From Microbacteriaceae bacterium PS02332 (GTDB taxonomy: Bacteria > Actinomycetota > Actinomycetes > Actinomycetales > Microbacteriaceae): a stretch of 36,928 nucleotides of DNA. The stretch is taken from assembly GCA_029959645.1 (NCBI GenBank), contig JASCOJ010000012.1, forward strand, positions 1 to 36,928, in the 5' to 3' direction. The translations under genes were made by a program, and so were the position numbers. Under the pieces are notes generated by a model. The model did not search any database. It was given only the letters and a program-made list of their open reading frames with translations, and was not told the origin of the DNA. Below, in pieces: positions 8,634 through 16,877 of this stretch (position 1 is its first letter; each line of letters begins with the position of its first letter).

Positions 8634-8861
8634 GTGGTTTTCGTAAAGATGATCGCTGCCGTGTTGACCGTGGTCTTCGTGGTGTTGCCCTCGTGGGGCG
8701 TCATCGGCCGGAACTCGTTCGTCGGTGTTCGAACGCGAGCGACGATGCGCGACGCAGCGGCCTGGCGGGTGAACGACGTCTCCGCGGTGATCCCCTGCGC
8801 TGCCGTGCTGCTTGCTGGCGGGTTGTGGAGTGTGGCCGCTGCACATCGCGCAGTCCGGTGA
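8634..8861 (+). CDS. Very short SdpI/YhfL-family membrane protein, candidate immunity protein
   Basis: SdpI of B. subtilis is the membrane immunity protein against SDP. This 75-residue protein carries the most conserved segment of the SdpI family: GRNSFVGVRTRATMRDAAAW (about 25-44), between two hydrophobic helices (about 5-24 and 51-70). That is only the core of the domain; the actinobacterial relatives I know of are longer and have further helices, so it may be truncated or a minimal version. GTG 8634 is chosen because AAAGGGG (8621-8627) lies six bases upstream. It ends seven bases before the CPBP protease gene, so the two form an operon. Its position about 1.5 kb from the SDP-like toxin gene supports an immunity role, but this is inference. 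Confidence 0.75.
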   Translation: MVFVKMIAAVLTVVFVVLPSWGVIGRNSFVGVRTRATMRDAAAWRVNDVSAVIPCAAVLLAGGLWSVAAAHRAVR

Positions 8862-8868
8862 GGACCTG

Positions 8869-9903
8869 ATGCTCCGCGTTGCCAGCCCGGTTGCTCCCGC
8901 GCCCACGGCCGCCCAGGTCGACTGGACTTCGGTTCTGATCTTCACGATCCTCGCTTGTGGGCTCGGATGGCTCGTCTGCCTCCCACTGTGGATCGATCCG
9001 GCTGGCTTGCAATCGGCACACGTTTGGTGGGTACTCCCGTTGCTGATGTTCACGCCTTGCGCAGCAGCAGTGATCGTCGCGGTGCTCCACCAACGTCTTC
9101 CGGTACGGCACGCGTTCCGGCAGCTCGGGATCGTACCGATCCGCCCCATCGGGAGGACCCTGGGCTTCACTCTCGCCGCGATCGTTCTGCTGCCAGTGGT
9201 CGTGGCCGCCGGCATCACACTCGCCGAGCTCCTCAATCTCGTCCGCCTCGACCTCGACACGTTCAGCGGATTTGCCGCTCTGCTTCCCGAAGAAGCGCGG
9301 GGCCTCCTGCCGATCGGAGTACTCGTTTTCGTGCAGGTCGTGTCGATCCCGGTCGCCGCGATACCGAACGGGGTGCTTGCGTTCGGTGAGGAGGTCGGGT
9401 GGCGCGGCTTCCTGCTCCCTGCCCTACGACCTCTTGGCAACTGGCCCGCCGTGCTGACCACCGGGGTGGTGTGGGGCCTGTGGCACAGCCCGATCATCTT
9501 GCTGGGCTACAACTTCGATCGTCCCGACCTGTTCGGGGTCATCCTGATGGTCGTCGGAGCCACCGCAGTTGGGATGGTCCTCGGCTGGCTGAGGATCTGG
9601 AGTGGCTCCATCTGGCCCGCCGTTCTCGGCCACGGGGCGTTCAACGCAGCGGGCGGTCTGGTGCTGCTGTTCTCGTCCGCGGAGTACCCGCCTGACCTTG
9701 CTCTCGCGGGGCCGCTCGGGGTCGGGACCTGGATCGTCGCGGCAGTGTTCGCAACGATCGTCATTGGCTGCTCGCGTCGATCCGGTCGTCGCTCGAACGG
9801 TGATCGGGATGGTGGCGCGACGACTGGTGAGGCCCGTTGCGACGCAACCAGTCAGTCGGACGGCAGCCGCGCCTCCAGACCGGATCGAGAACCGGGCATC
9901 TGA
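8869..9903 (+). CDS. CPBP-family (CAAX-type) intramembrane protease
   Basis: CPBP proteins are membrane-embedded metallo- or glutamate proteases; bacterial members often sit beside bacteriocin genes and act in immunity or peptide processing. The 344-residue product has about eight hydrophobic helices and all four motifs: E174-E175 with R179 (GEEVGWR), H206 in WHSP, and H255 with N259 (HGAFN). The ATG at 8869 follows GAGG (8860-8863) and lies seven bases after the SdpI-like stop. The last 45 residues are basic, polar and without helices, and run through a half copy of the palindromic repeat (9866-9883). That suggests the original stop was lost and the tail is not conserved. A role in processing or resisting the SDP-like peptide is a reasonable hypothesis from context. 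Confidence 0.88.
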   Translation: MLRVASPVAPAPTAAQVDWTSVLIFTILACGLGWLVCLPLWIDPAGLQSAHVWWVLPLLMFTPCAAAVIVAVLHQRLPVRHAFRQLGIVPIRPIGRTLGFTLAAIVLLPVVVAAGITLAELLNLVRLDLDTFSGFAALLPEEARGLLPIGVLVFVQVVSIPVAAIPNGVLAFGEEVGWRGFLLPALRPLGNWPAVLTTGVVWGLWHSPIILLGYNFDRPDLFGVILMVVGATAVGMVLGWLRIWSGSIWPAVLGHGAFNAAGGLVLLFSSAEYPPDLALAGPLGVGTWIVAAVFATIVIGCSRRSGRRSNGDRDGGATTGEARCDATSQSDGSRASRPDREPGI

Positions 9904-9916
9904 TGGAAGCGATCAA

Positions 9917-9954
9917 CAGGGCGGCCCTCCTCGTTGCGGAGGGGAGCCGCCCTG
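9917..9954. terminator. Bidirectional hairpin terminator
   Basis: CAGGGCGGC (9917-9925) pairs perfectly with GCCGCCCTG (9946-9954), and the stem extends inward with CCTCC/GGAGG. It lies between the ends of two convergent genes (CPBP stop at 9903, mesD stop at 9965), the right place for a shared terminator. There is no marked T-run on either side. Confidence 0.75.
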
Positions 9955-9964
9955 CTGGTGGTGG

Positions 9965-11014
9965 CTAGCGTCCCGACGGGACAGCAGCGCCGACGAGCTC
10001 AGCTCGCACGATGTCCGCACCCGCTGCCAGCGCGCCGAGCTTCTGTAGGGCCGCACCGCGGGCCAGCGGCGCCATCCCGCAGTTGGTGCTGGGGATGAGC
10101 TTGTCCGCGTCGACGAACTCGAGCGCCCGACGGAGGACCTCCGCGACCTCCTCCGGCGTCTCGACGGTCTCGGTCGCGACGTCGATCGCCCCGAGCATGA
10201 CCTTCTTGCCGCGGATGAGCTCGACGAGTTCGAGCGGCACGTGCGAGTGGATGCACTCGAGCGAGACGATGTCGATCGAGGACTGCAGCAGGAGCGGGAA
10301 GGACTGCTCGTACTGGCGCCACTCGGCTCCGAGGGTCTCCTTCCACCTGTTGTTCGCCTCGATGCCGTAGCCGTAACAGATGTGCACGGCGGTCTCGATG
10401 CGGAGGCCCTCGGCAGCGCGTTCGAGGGCGGCGACACCCCAGTCCTGCACCTCGTCGTGGAAGACGGTGAAGGCGGGCTCGTCGAACTGGATGACGTCGA
10501 CGCCGGCGTCCTGGAGTTCGCGGGCCTCCTGGTTGAGGATCGTGGCGAACTCCCACGCCAGCTTCTCGCGGCTCTTGTAGTGCTGGTCGGAGAGGGTGTC
10601 GATCATGGTCATCGGGCCGGGGAGCGCCCACTTGATCGGGCGGTCCGTCTGCGCCCGGAGGAACGCTGCGTCCTGCACGAACACGGGTGCCGGCCGACTC
10701 ACGGCACCGACGACGGTCGGGACGGCGGCGTCGTACCGGTCGCGGATGCGGACGGTCTCCTTGCGCTCCTGGTCGATGCCGTCGAGGTGCTCGATGAACG
10801 TCGTGACGAAGTGCTGGCGGGTCTGCTCACCGTCGCTGACGATGTCGATGCCGTGGCGCTCCTGCTCGTGGACGGCGGCCCGGAGTGCGTCCTGCTTGCC
10901 CTCGGTCAGGGCGTCGCCCTGCAGGAGCCAGGGGGACCAGAGCCGCTCGGGCTCGGCGAGCCAGGACGGTTTCGGCAGGCTGCCGACGATCGCGGTGGGC
11001 AGGAGGGTGGTCAT
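9965..11014 (-). CDS. mesD: Folate-independent methionine synthase, core-MetE family
   Basis: This 349-residue protein is the catalytic C-terminal half of cobalamin-independent methionine synthase without the MetE N-terminal domain. The zinc site is complete: H211 and C213 (VHICYGYG), E253 (SLE) and C312 (NCGM). The substrate segment QFDEP is at 176-180. Standalone core-MetE proteins encoded next to a DUF1852 gene form the MesD group, which makes methionine from homocysteine using a methyl donor other than methyl-folate and depends on the DUF1852 partner. ATG 11014 is chosen because AGGAA precedes it by ten bases. It lies 20 bases downstream of mesX. A decayed copy of the C312 region is found at 7401-7445. 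Confidence 0.9.
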   Translation of the reverse strand: MTTLLPTAIVGSLPKPSWLAEPERLWSPWLLQGDALTEGKQDALRAAVHEQERHGIDIVSDGEQTRQHFVTTFIEHLDGIDQERKETVRIRDRYDAAVPTVVGAVSRPAPVFVQDAAFLRAQTDRPIKWALPGPMTMIDTLSDQHYKSREKLAWEFATILNQEARELQDAGVDVIQFDEPAFTVFHDEVQDWGVAALERAAEGLRIETAVHICYGYGIEANNRWKETLGAEWRQYEQSFPLLLQSSIDIVSLECIHSHVPLELVELIRGKKVMLGAIDVATETVETPEEVAEVLRRALEFVDADKLIPSTNCGMAPLARGAALQKLGALAAGADIVRAELVGAAVPSGR

Positions 11015-11034
11015 GCGGGTGCGGTTCCTGTCGC

Positions 11035-12012
11035 TCAGTGGGTGAGGGCGGTCTGGCTGGAGGCCCACCGCTCGAGGAGGGATCGGTGCGGCTGCACGAG
11101 GTGCTCCTCCGTGTACCGCCCCTGGGTCGCGCCGAGACGGCTGCGCTCCTCCCGGTCGTACGTGACGGGAGGCGTCGCGTAGTCCGTGTGCTCGAGGGTC
11201 GGGCGGTACGTGCTCGGGGCGACCGTGGTCGCGTTGTAGATCTCCGGCCGGTAGATCTTCTGGAACGTCTCCATGGTGCTGATCGTGCCGATGAGCTGGA
11301 GGTCCGTGTAGTCCCCGGTGAGGTCACCGCGCGTGTAGAACGCGAGCGGCGCCTTCGCTCCCGGCGGCATGAAGTAGCGGACCTGCATGCCCATCCGGCC
11401 GAAGTAGTCGTCGGTGAGGGAGGAGTGCTCGTGGTGGTACTCCGCACCGAGGACCGGGTGGACGACACCGGTCTGTCGGTACGTCTGGCTCGTCGAGACG
11501 CTGATGCAGACGACCGGCTCGGCATCGAACTGCGACCGGAAAGCGTCCGACTCGAGGAATCGCTGGAAGAGCGCCCCGTGGAGCTCGCCGAAGTCGGACG
11601 GGATGCCGGCGCTCTTGTCGAGAGACGGCAGCCGCACCGCGAAGTCGTAGTCGCGGAGGTACGAGGAGAAGTTGTTGCCGAGGATGCCCTGGTGGCGCTC
11701 CCCGGTGTGCTGGTCGAGGATCCCGACGTCGAGCACCTCGAGCAGCGGGAACTCGACGTGCGAACCGCCGTCCTCGAACTGCATCGTGACGGAGACGATG
11801 TCGAGCTCCACGCGGTACCAGTCGCCGTCGGCGTCGCCCGCGAGGTCGTTGCAGCGGCGGTCGATCATGGCGAGGGCGCTGCGCAGGTTCTGCCGGCGGT
11901 GCTCACCACGCGCGAGGTTGGCGAAGTTCGTCGTCAGCCGCGAGCTGTCCGAGGGGGAGTAGTCCTCGTCGAACCGGGTCCGGGTAATGCTGAAGGTGAG
12001 GTCGTTCGCCAT
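11035..12012 (-). CDS. mesX: MesX (DUF1852), partner of the MesD methionine synthase
   Basis: The 325-residue soluble protein matches the DUF1852 family throughout: a FSITRTRFDEDYSPSDSSRLTTNFANLARG start, a central LEVLDVGILDQHTGERHQGILGNNFSSYLRDYDF block and an ATPPVTYDREERSRLGATQGRYTEEHLV end. DUF1852 proteins are required for methionine synthesis by MesD in organisms where this was tested, with a proposed oxygen-dependent role; the exact reaction is not clear to me. It is the first gene of the leftward pair. ATG 12012 is the natural start of the conserved sequence. The upstream signal is weak, and the longer frame to 12069 would run into the regulatory region shared with the LysR gene. Confidence 0.9.
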   Translation of the reverse strand: MANDLTFSITRTRFDEDYSPSDSSRLTTNFANLARGEHRRQNLRSALAMIDRRCNDLAGDADGDWYRVELDIVSVTMQFEDGGSHVEFPLLEVLDVGILDQHTGERHQGILGNNFSSYLRDYDFAVRLPSLDKSAGIPSDFGELHGALFQRFLESDAFRSQFDAEPVVCISVSTSQTYRQTGVVHPVLGAEYHHEHSSLTDDYFGRMGMQVRYFMPPGAKAPLAFYTRGDLTGDYTDLQLIGTISTMETFQKIYRPEIYNATTVAPSTYRPTLEHTDYATPPVTYDREERSRLGATQGRYTEEHLVQPHRSLLERWASSQTALTH

Positions 12013-12094
12013 GGTCGGGAGTCCGTACGTCGAGCGCCTGAGGCACTGCGGGAGGTGTCCCACGAGCATGACGGGAGGCGCGGGTCATCAGGTA

Positions 12095-12119
12095 ATACCG
12101 AGACGCTATGCGTCGGTAT
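12095..12119. promoter_or_regulatory. LysR-type operator (T-N11-A) between mesX and the LysR gene
   Basis: ATACCGA (12095-12101) and TCGGTAT (12113-12119) are perfect inverted arms with exactly 11 bases between them, the classical LysR-type box. The right arm touches the likely -10 element of the LysR gene (TAGCCT, 12119-12124), which fits autoregulation. The box lies 83 bases upstream of mesX, a good distance for activation. A homocysteine- or methionine-related co-inducer is likely from the genes controlled, but that is inference. Confidence 0.8.
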
Positions 12120-12130
12120 AGCCTCCGCCT

Positions 12131-13072
12131 ATGGCCCGCGTCTCCAACGACATCACCCTGCAGCAACTGCGGTATTTCATCGAGGTCGCGTCCGAGGGCT
12201 CGATCAGCGCTGCGGCCGATCTGCTCTACGTCTCGCAGCCGACGCTGTCGGCGGCGATGAAGGACCTCGAGACGCGGATCGGTCGTCCGCTCTTCACCCG
12301 ATCGGCGCGCGGCGTCGTGCTCACCGTCGACGGCGTGGAGTTCCTCGGCTACGCCCGGCAGGTCGTCGAGCAGGTCTCCCTCCTCGAGCAGCGTTACGTC
12401 GGCAAGCAGCCGTCCCGCCGCCTGCTCGGGGTGTCCGCCCAGCACTACTCGTTCGCCGTGGAGGCCTTCGTCCGGATGGTCGAGGGAGCCGCCGCGGACG
12501 AGTACGAGTTCTCGCTCCGCGAGACCCGCACCTGGGACATCATCGAGGACGTCCGCACACTCCGGAGCGAGGTGGGCATCCTCTACCGCAACGACTTCAA
12601 CCGGCAGGTGCTCGGGAAGCTGATGCGCGACGCCGGTGTCGTGTTCACCCCGCTCTTCGTCGCGCAGCCGCACATCTTCGTCGCCCGGCGGAACCCGATC
12701 GCATCACAGACGCGGGCGACCCTCGACGACCTCGCGGACCTCCCTCGGCTCACGTTCGACCAGGGCGCGAACAACTCCTTCTACCTGGCCGAGGAGATCC
12801 TGTCGACGATGTCGAGCAAGCGGGAGATCCGCGTCTCGGACCGGGCGACCATCTTCAACCTCATGATCGGCCTCGGCGGGTACACGATCTCGACGGGGCT
12901 CATCAGCGACGACCTCGACCCCGAGATCGTCGCCATCCCCCTCGACGTCGACGAGCGGATCGAGATCGGCTGGATCGCGCACGCCTCCATCCCGCTCACC
13001 GTGCAGGCGCAGGCGTACCTCGACGAGCTGCGGGCGGTCGTCGTCAGCTACGGCGTCGAGCCGCTCGGGTAG
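12131..13072 (+). CDS. LysR-family regulator of the mesX-mesD pair
   Basis: The 313-residue protein has the LysR winged helix-turn-helix at residues 5-65 (TLQQLRYFIEVASEGSISAA, then VSQPTLSAAMKDLE as recognition helix) and a periplasmic-binding-like effector domain from about 90 to 305. It is divergent from mesX, with a T-N11-A operator between them, so it very likely controls that pair and itself. The ATG at 12131 lies six bases after TAGCCT (12119-12124) and has no Shine-Dalgarno sequence, so the mRNA is probably leaderless. Confidence 0.92.
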   Translation: MARVSNDITLQQLRYFIEVASEGSISAAADLLYVSQPTLSAAMKDLETRIGRPLFTRSARGVVLTVDGVEFLGYARQVVEQVSLLEQRYVGKQPSRRLLGVSAQHYSFAVEAFVRMVEGAAADEYEFSLRETRTWDIIEDVRTLRSEVGILYRNDFNRQVLGKLMRDAGVVFTPLFVAQPHIFVARRNPIASQTRATLDDLADLPRLTFDQGANNSFYLAEEILSTMSSKREIRVSDRATIFNLMIGLGGYTISTGLISDDLDPEIVAIPLDVDERIEIGWIAHASIPLTVQAQAYLDELRAVVVSYGVEPLG

Positions 13073-13162
13073 GTGCGTAGCGCATTCCGTCGGCGTTCCG
13101 CGCTCCGGCTGGAGCGGACGGGAGGGTGCCCAGACGATGATGGGGAGGTGCGGTTCGGTGAA

Positions 13163-13702
13163 GTGCTCGGTCAAGCTGACGTCCTGACGCTACGAGCCGA
13201 GGTCGCCGCACTCCGGCTGCCCGAGCGCCGACTCGCTCGTGGCGTGAGCACCCGACATGGCCAGGGCGAACGCGCGAGGCAGTTCCAGGCTGTCATCGAC
13301 GAGCGACGACAGAGCTGGACGTTCGACCGCCAGGGGGACAGCCATCGTGATCGCTTCGCGGACGGTGTGCTCCATTCGCCTGACGGGCCGGTGGAAGTCG
13401 ATTTCGCTCGGAGCGGCGCAGTCGCTCCGCCGGTCCGGCTGCTCACTCCGGAGCTGCTCCTCCTCTGGGGACCGCCCGCCAGCTACGCACCGGTCAGTGT
13501 CCAACGGGACGGAGAGCACCAGCTGCTCCTGACCTTCGAGCACGAGCGCGATCGAGCGCAACAGGTGACGTTGGTCGTGGATGAACGCGACGGCATCGCC
13601 CGTCGCTTCTCCGACCAGGACGAGACGACGGTGATCACCGAGGTCCGCGTCATGGGCGACGGTGAGCCTGAGCCTGGGCGTCCGCGCTTCTCGCGGTCGT
13701 AG
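13163..13702 (+). CDS. Hypothetical protein
   Basis: I do not recognise this 179-residue soluble protein. It has no signal peptide or membrane helix. The first third is helical and charged. The later part has well-formed beta-rich segments (GPVEVDFAR, VRLLTPELLLLWGPPASYAPVSV, HQLLLTFEHE, QQVTLVVDERDGIARRF, TTVITEVRVM) that look like a real domain. The start is uncertain: GTG 13163 and GTG 13148 are both in frame, and the frame opens directly after the LysR stop at 13073. From 13703 to 13930 I see no convincing gene. Confidence 0.55.
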   Translation: MLGQADVLTLRAEVAALRLPERRLARGVSTRHGQGERARQFQAVIDERRQSWTFDRQGDSHRDRFADGVLHSPDGPVEVDFARSGAVAPPVRLLTPELLLLWGPPASYAPVSVQRDGEHQLLLTFEHERDRAQQVTLVVDERDGIARRFSDQDETTVITEVRVMGDGEPEPGRPRFSRS

Positions 13703-13930
13703 AGATGGGCCCGTTCCGAGTCCGGAACCACGCCGTGACCGACGTCCCCCCTCCCCGCCGTCATCCAGCACGACCCCGTCGCGTCACGCGCTGCACGGCG
13801 GCCGTTCGGCCACCTGTTGGGCCTGGAACGCGGGCTCGTGCTGCTACGTCATCGCGACGGTCGGTGTGCCGTCCGTCATCGACGGGCAGACGGTCATCCG
13901 AGACGGCTGACGTCCGCTGCTCGGCGACCG

Positions 13931-14131
13931 CTACCGCTTCCCGGTGAAGCGGGCGCGGAGTGCGACGAAGGTCACCACGACGGCCAACCCGACGACCAGA
14001 ACGGGGATGCCGTACAGCTGGCCGTCGACGCGAGCGAGGAAGGACCCAGCTGCGAAGACGGCGAGGCCGACCGCGAACAGGACCCACAGCCATGCGGGTG
14101 TGCGGCGGTTCGGGCGAGGAGTCTCCGGCAT
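13931..14131 (-). CDS. Small two-helix membrane protein
   Basis: The 66-residue product has two clear hydrophobic helices (about 13-32 and 41-60) with a short polar loop containing an RVDGQLYG segment and a basic C-terminus. It looks like the small actinobacterial membrane proteins of unknown function. ATG 14131 lies six bases after a -10-like TAGGTT (minus strand, 14138-14143) without a Shine-Dalgarno sequence, so it is probably leaderless and has its own promoter. Confidence 0.75.
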   Translation of the reverse strand: MPETPRPNRRTPAWLWVLFAVGLAVFAAGSFLARVDGQLYGIPVLVVGLAVVVTFVALRARFTGKR

Positions 14132-14182
14132 GCGCTGAACCTACAACTCCGCGCCCTGCGCCGAGCGATGCTGTTCGCACCG

Positions 14183-15064
14183 TCAGCTTTCCGGAGCGGC
14201 CGCGTGTAACCGCCGCAGCACGTCTGACGCCTGATGCTGCGTCAGCTCGATGTCCTGGTTGCGGATCGGGACGGAGAACGTCAGTACACGGTCAGTGCCG
14301 TCGGCGACGACCGCTCGTACGTGGGCGGAGCCTCCGCCATCGGGGCGGGACACCGTGAACCGGCAGGACTCATCCGTCGTCCTGAGGAGCGCTTCTCCGG
14401 CACCCCCGCCGCACAACCGTCCGAGGTCAGCGAGGAACGTGGTCAGGTGATCGAGGCGGAGCGCCGTGGCAACCGATGCAGTGAATTCGCGGGAGTGCAC
14501 CTCGATGCCACAGTCGATCCGGCCTTCCTCGTCCTGCGCGTCGGCCAGCTCGATGATCACGTGGTCGCCCGAGCGGCCCAGGTGGAGGGTCGCCGGGGAA
14601 CGGGACACGATCCGCCGTTCGAGCGTCCGGAGCTGCGTGGTCGGGAAGTGATCGAGCCATTCCTCCCGGTACCGGTCCTCGCCAGTGCCGCTCAGGAGCC
14701 GCGCGGCGGCGACGGCGACTGACTGCGTGAAGGACACCGTCTCCACCTCGAAGGACGACATCCTGGTCCGATGAGTACCCGGGTGGCGATCAGGGTCGTC
14801 CTCGTACTCGTCGAGACGAACGTCGAGGACGCCGTCGGCGCTCGCGATCGACCATCGGTACACGGCCGGCTCACCGGCCCAATCGAGCGTCTCTTCCGTC
14901 GAACCCTCGAGAAGTCGGATACACACGGCGAGGAGATCCGGGATCGCGTCCGTGACGTAGGAGACCGACAGCGTCTGCGTGGCGGAGCCGTGCCCAACGG
15001 CAACGTCCATCCAGCCAGCACGAGGGACGCCGAAGCCGAGATCGAATCGACGGGCACGGTCCAC
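14183..15064 (-). CDS. Hypothetical protein with two related-looking halves
   Basis: The 293-residue soluble protein shows no signal peptide. The N-terminal part (about 10-105) has the pattern of an actinobacterial uncharacterised family, with TLSVSYVTDAIPDLLAV and EPAVYRWSIAS-GVLDVRLDEYEDD. The C-terminal part (about 150-290) repeats the general layout: DCGIEVHSREFTASVATALRL, LTTFLADLGRL, and a final strand-helix pair (PIRNQDIELTQHQASDVLRRL). I cannot assign a function. GTG 15064 is used; its ribosome-binding site is poor, and shorter starts are possible. Confidence 0.65.
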   Translation of the reverse strand: MDRARRFDLGFGVPRAGWMDVAVGHGSATQTLSVSYVTDAIPDLLAVCIRLLEGSTEETLDWAGEPAVYRWSIASADGVLDVRLDEYEDDPDRHPGTHRTRMSSFEVETVSFTQSVAVAAARLLSGTGEDRYREEWLDHFPTTQLRTLERRIVSRSPATLHLGRSGDHVIIELADAQDEEGRIDCGIEVHSREFTASVATALRLDHLTTFLADLGRLCGGGAGEALLRTTDESCRFTVSRPDGGGSAHVRAVVADGTDRVLTFSVPIRNQDIELTQHQASDVLRRLHAAAPES

Positions 15065-15118
15065 GTAACGATCTTCGCGCGCGATCCGGGCGGATTGCCA
15101 GTCAACGCTCCGCGGACT

Positions 15119-15312
15119 TCAGTTCCGCGGCGGCGACCGCTGCATCGACGAGGAGGTCCATCGGCAACGCCCGATCACTGTCACAGCGGACAACTCGCCG
15201 TCGACGACGAACGCACGTCGTTGCCCCGAGTTCCCACCGACGGCCATCACGCTTCTGTCCGTCGAGGAAGACCCCACGGCGCCGGGCCGGATCGGGATCA
15301 GCGCCCGCGGCC
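15119..15312 (-). pseudogene. Frameshifted remnant of a hypothetical gene
   Basis: Reading leftward, one frame encodes a natural-looking stretch (RRAFVVDGELSAVTVIGR at about 15186-15239), then loses sense. A second frame takes over with ALPMDLLVDAAVAAAEL and a stop near 15115. Joining them needs one indel near 15180-15190. No plausible start codon precedes the fragment, which begins directly after the next gene upstream. It is either a decayed C-terminal piece or a sequencing frameshift. Confidence 0.35.
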
Positions 15313-15314
15313 TC

Positions 15315-15593
15315 CTACATCGGCCCTTCGTGGAACTCGAGGAGGCGGTCTTCCTCGGAGCCGCCTTCGACCACGAACATCCAGGTCCTGCTGTCGTGGA
15401 GGCCGCGCTGCATCTTGCGCCGCTTCGCGCGGGTCGGCACCTGCTCCAGAACACCCTCCGGCAGCCGCTCGCCAGAGCCCTCCACTGCGGGCGAAGCGCC
15501 CCCGGCGCACCATTCGATCCGCCACTTCGCCCCGGCAGCGAGACGGTCCTCGACCTCGTCTCGGGTCAGCGCTCCTTCGGGCCAGGAGTCCAT
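15315..15593 (-). CDS. Small hypothetical protein
   Basis: A 92-residue soluble protein, rich in charged residues, with a helical start (LTRDEVEDRLAAGAKWRIEW) and a C-terminal pair of strands around TWMFVVEGGSEEDRLLEFHEG. No family is recognised. ATG 15593 has no strong ribosome-binding site. It lies 250 bases upstream of the neighbouring hypothetical gene on the same strand, with the frameshifted remnant between them. From 15594 to 15740 there is no gene. Confidence 0.5.
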   Translation of the reverse strand: MDSWPEGALTRDEVEDRLAAGAKWRIEWCAGGASPAVEGSGERLPEGVLEQVPTRAKRRKMQRGLHDSRTWMFVVEGGSEEDRLLEFHEGPM

Positions 15594-15752
15594 GGAGGAA
15601 TCGTGTCACGCCTCCCACCCGTTCAGTGGTCGACCGACGCTTACGCCACTGAAGGACGTTGCGCTGATCGCCCGCGGGCACCGCCGACCCTTCGCGTCGT
15701 CCTACCCGAACAGGGGCCTGCGCGAGTCCACAGGGTTCACTAGCCTCGCCGC

Positions 15753-16850
15753 GTGAGCCGCCTGACGCCGAGGACCCCGGTCGACGTCGTGCGCCCGTTC
15801 ATGCCGACCGAGCGGCGGCGCTACGAGACGTGGCGGTGGATCGGGCTCGGGCTCCTCGTGGTCGGTGTCGTCCTCGGTGTGGTCCGGGCGGAGGCTGTCG
15901 GCATCCTCGTCGTCATCCCGATCGTCCTCGGCGGGGTCCTGTTCACCGTGTCGTCGATCCGGTGGTGGAACCTCGCCGTCGACACCGCCTGGTCGCTCCG
16001 GACCTGGCCGGTGGCCGGGCAGCCGACCGTCTCCGTCGCCGGCGTGGTCAGTGCGCGACGCGTCGCCGTGGTGCTCAGCGCCACCGCCTCCGTCCTCGCG
16101 CTCGTGGCGGGGCTCGGCAGTGGCGTGCTCCCGGCGCTCGCTCCCGCGCAGACCGCGGAACCGCTCCGGGCCGTCGTCGACGAGACACACCCGACCCCGA
16201 CTCCGACGGCGACACCGACACCCACTCCGACCGTCGCCGCGGCACGCGGTGCGCACGGCTTCCCCGTCGCGCCGTTCGCCGTCGAGGGCGGCGCGGTGCG
16301 CATCGGGCAGGTGGAGGACGAGGACGCCTGGTGGGCGGTCTGCGGATCGGCGATGGGGGACTCCGACTGTCTGGCCTGGGGCGTCGTGGCCTCGGTCGAC
16401 TGCGACCTCGAGGCCACCGTCAGCTTCGCCGACACCGAGACCGGCCCGGTCACGCGCACCGAGGTGCGATCGGTGCGTGTCCGCCCGGGGACGGCGGCGT
16501 TCTTCGCCTCGGTCGGGGAGGAACCCTGGAGCAGCATCGACGCCGCTGGCTGCCGACCTCGACCGGATGTCGACGCCGGCGTCGCCACGTGGTTCGAGAC
16601 GCTCGACCACGAGGCGGAACCCGAAGGGTGCTGGGACGCCGGTTGCATCGGCTTCGATGTGATCCCGCACCAGGACTGTGCCCAGGCCGACGTGCAGTTC
16701 GCCGTGTACGACGACTACGGCGCGCTCGGCAACCCGCACGACCTCGTGATACCGCTCGAACTGCACGAGGGCGTGACCGTCACCGCGTGGGCCGGCGGCA
16801 TCGACAGTTTCGAAGGCGACGCTGTCCTCACCCGGATCTCGTGCCGGTAG
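15753..16850 (+). CDS. Membrane protein with extracellular cysteine-rich domain
   Basis: The 365-residue protein has hydrophobic helices near residues 29-45, 47-68 and 106-130, a Pro-Thr repeat linker (about 148-160, alternating PTPT), and an exported C-terminal domain (about 165-365) with eight cysteines that probably form disulfides (for example CGSAMGDSDC, CWDAGC). The linker composition is typical of proteins that span the actinobacterial cell wall. No enzymatic motif is seen. GTG 15753 lies six bases after TAGCCT (15741-15746) and lacks a Shine-Dalgarno sequence, so it is likely leaderless. Confidence 0.78.
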   Translation: MSRLTPRTPVDVVRPFMPTERRRYETWRWIGLGLLVVGVVLGVVRAEAVGILVVIPIVLGGVLFTVSSIRWWNLAVDTAWSLRTWPVAGQPTVSVAGVVSARRVAVVLSATASVLALVAGLGSGVLPALAPAQTAEPLRAVVDETHPTPTPTATPTPTPTVAAARGAHGFPVAPFAVEGGAVRIGQVEDEDAWWAVCGSAMGDSDCLAWGVVASVDCDLEATVSFADTETGPVTRTEVRSVRVRPGTAAFFASVGEEPWSSIDAAGCRPRPDVDAGVATWFETLDHEAEPEGCWDAGCIGFDVIPHQDCAQADVQFAVYDDYGALGNPHDLVIPLELHEGVTVTAWAGGIDSFEGDAVLTRISCR

Positions 16851-16877
16851 GGCCCGGGGACCACCGCCCCGTCGCCG

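Noticed and set aside
10885-13080. 731-codon plus-strand frame across mesX and the LysR gene
   Set aside because: It is antisense to mesX and out of frame with the real LysR gene; composition is typical of a shadow frame.
13662-13910. 82-codon plus-strand frame ending VGVPSVIDGQTVIRDG
   Set aside because: Only the end looks protein-like; no start signal, no neighbour logic, and overlapping frames are equally open.
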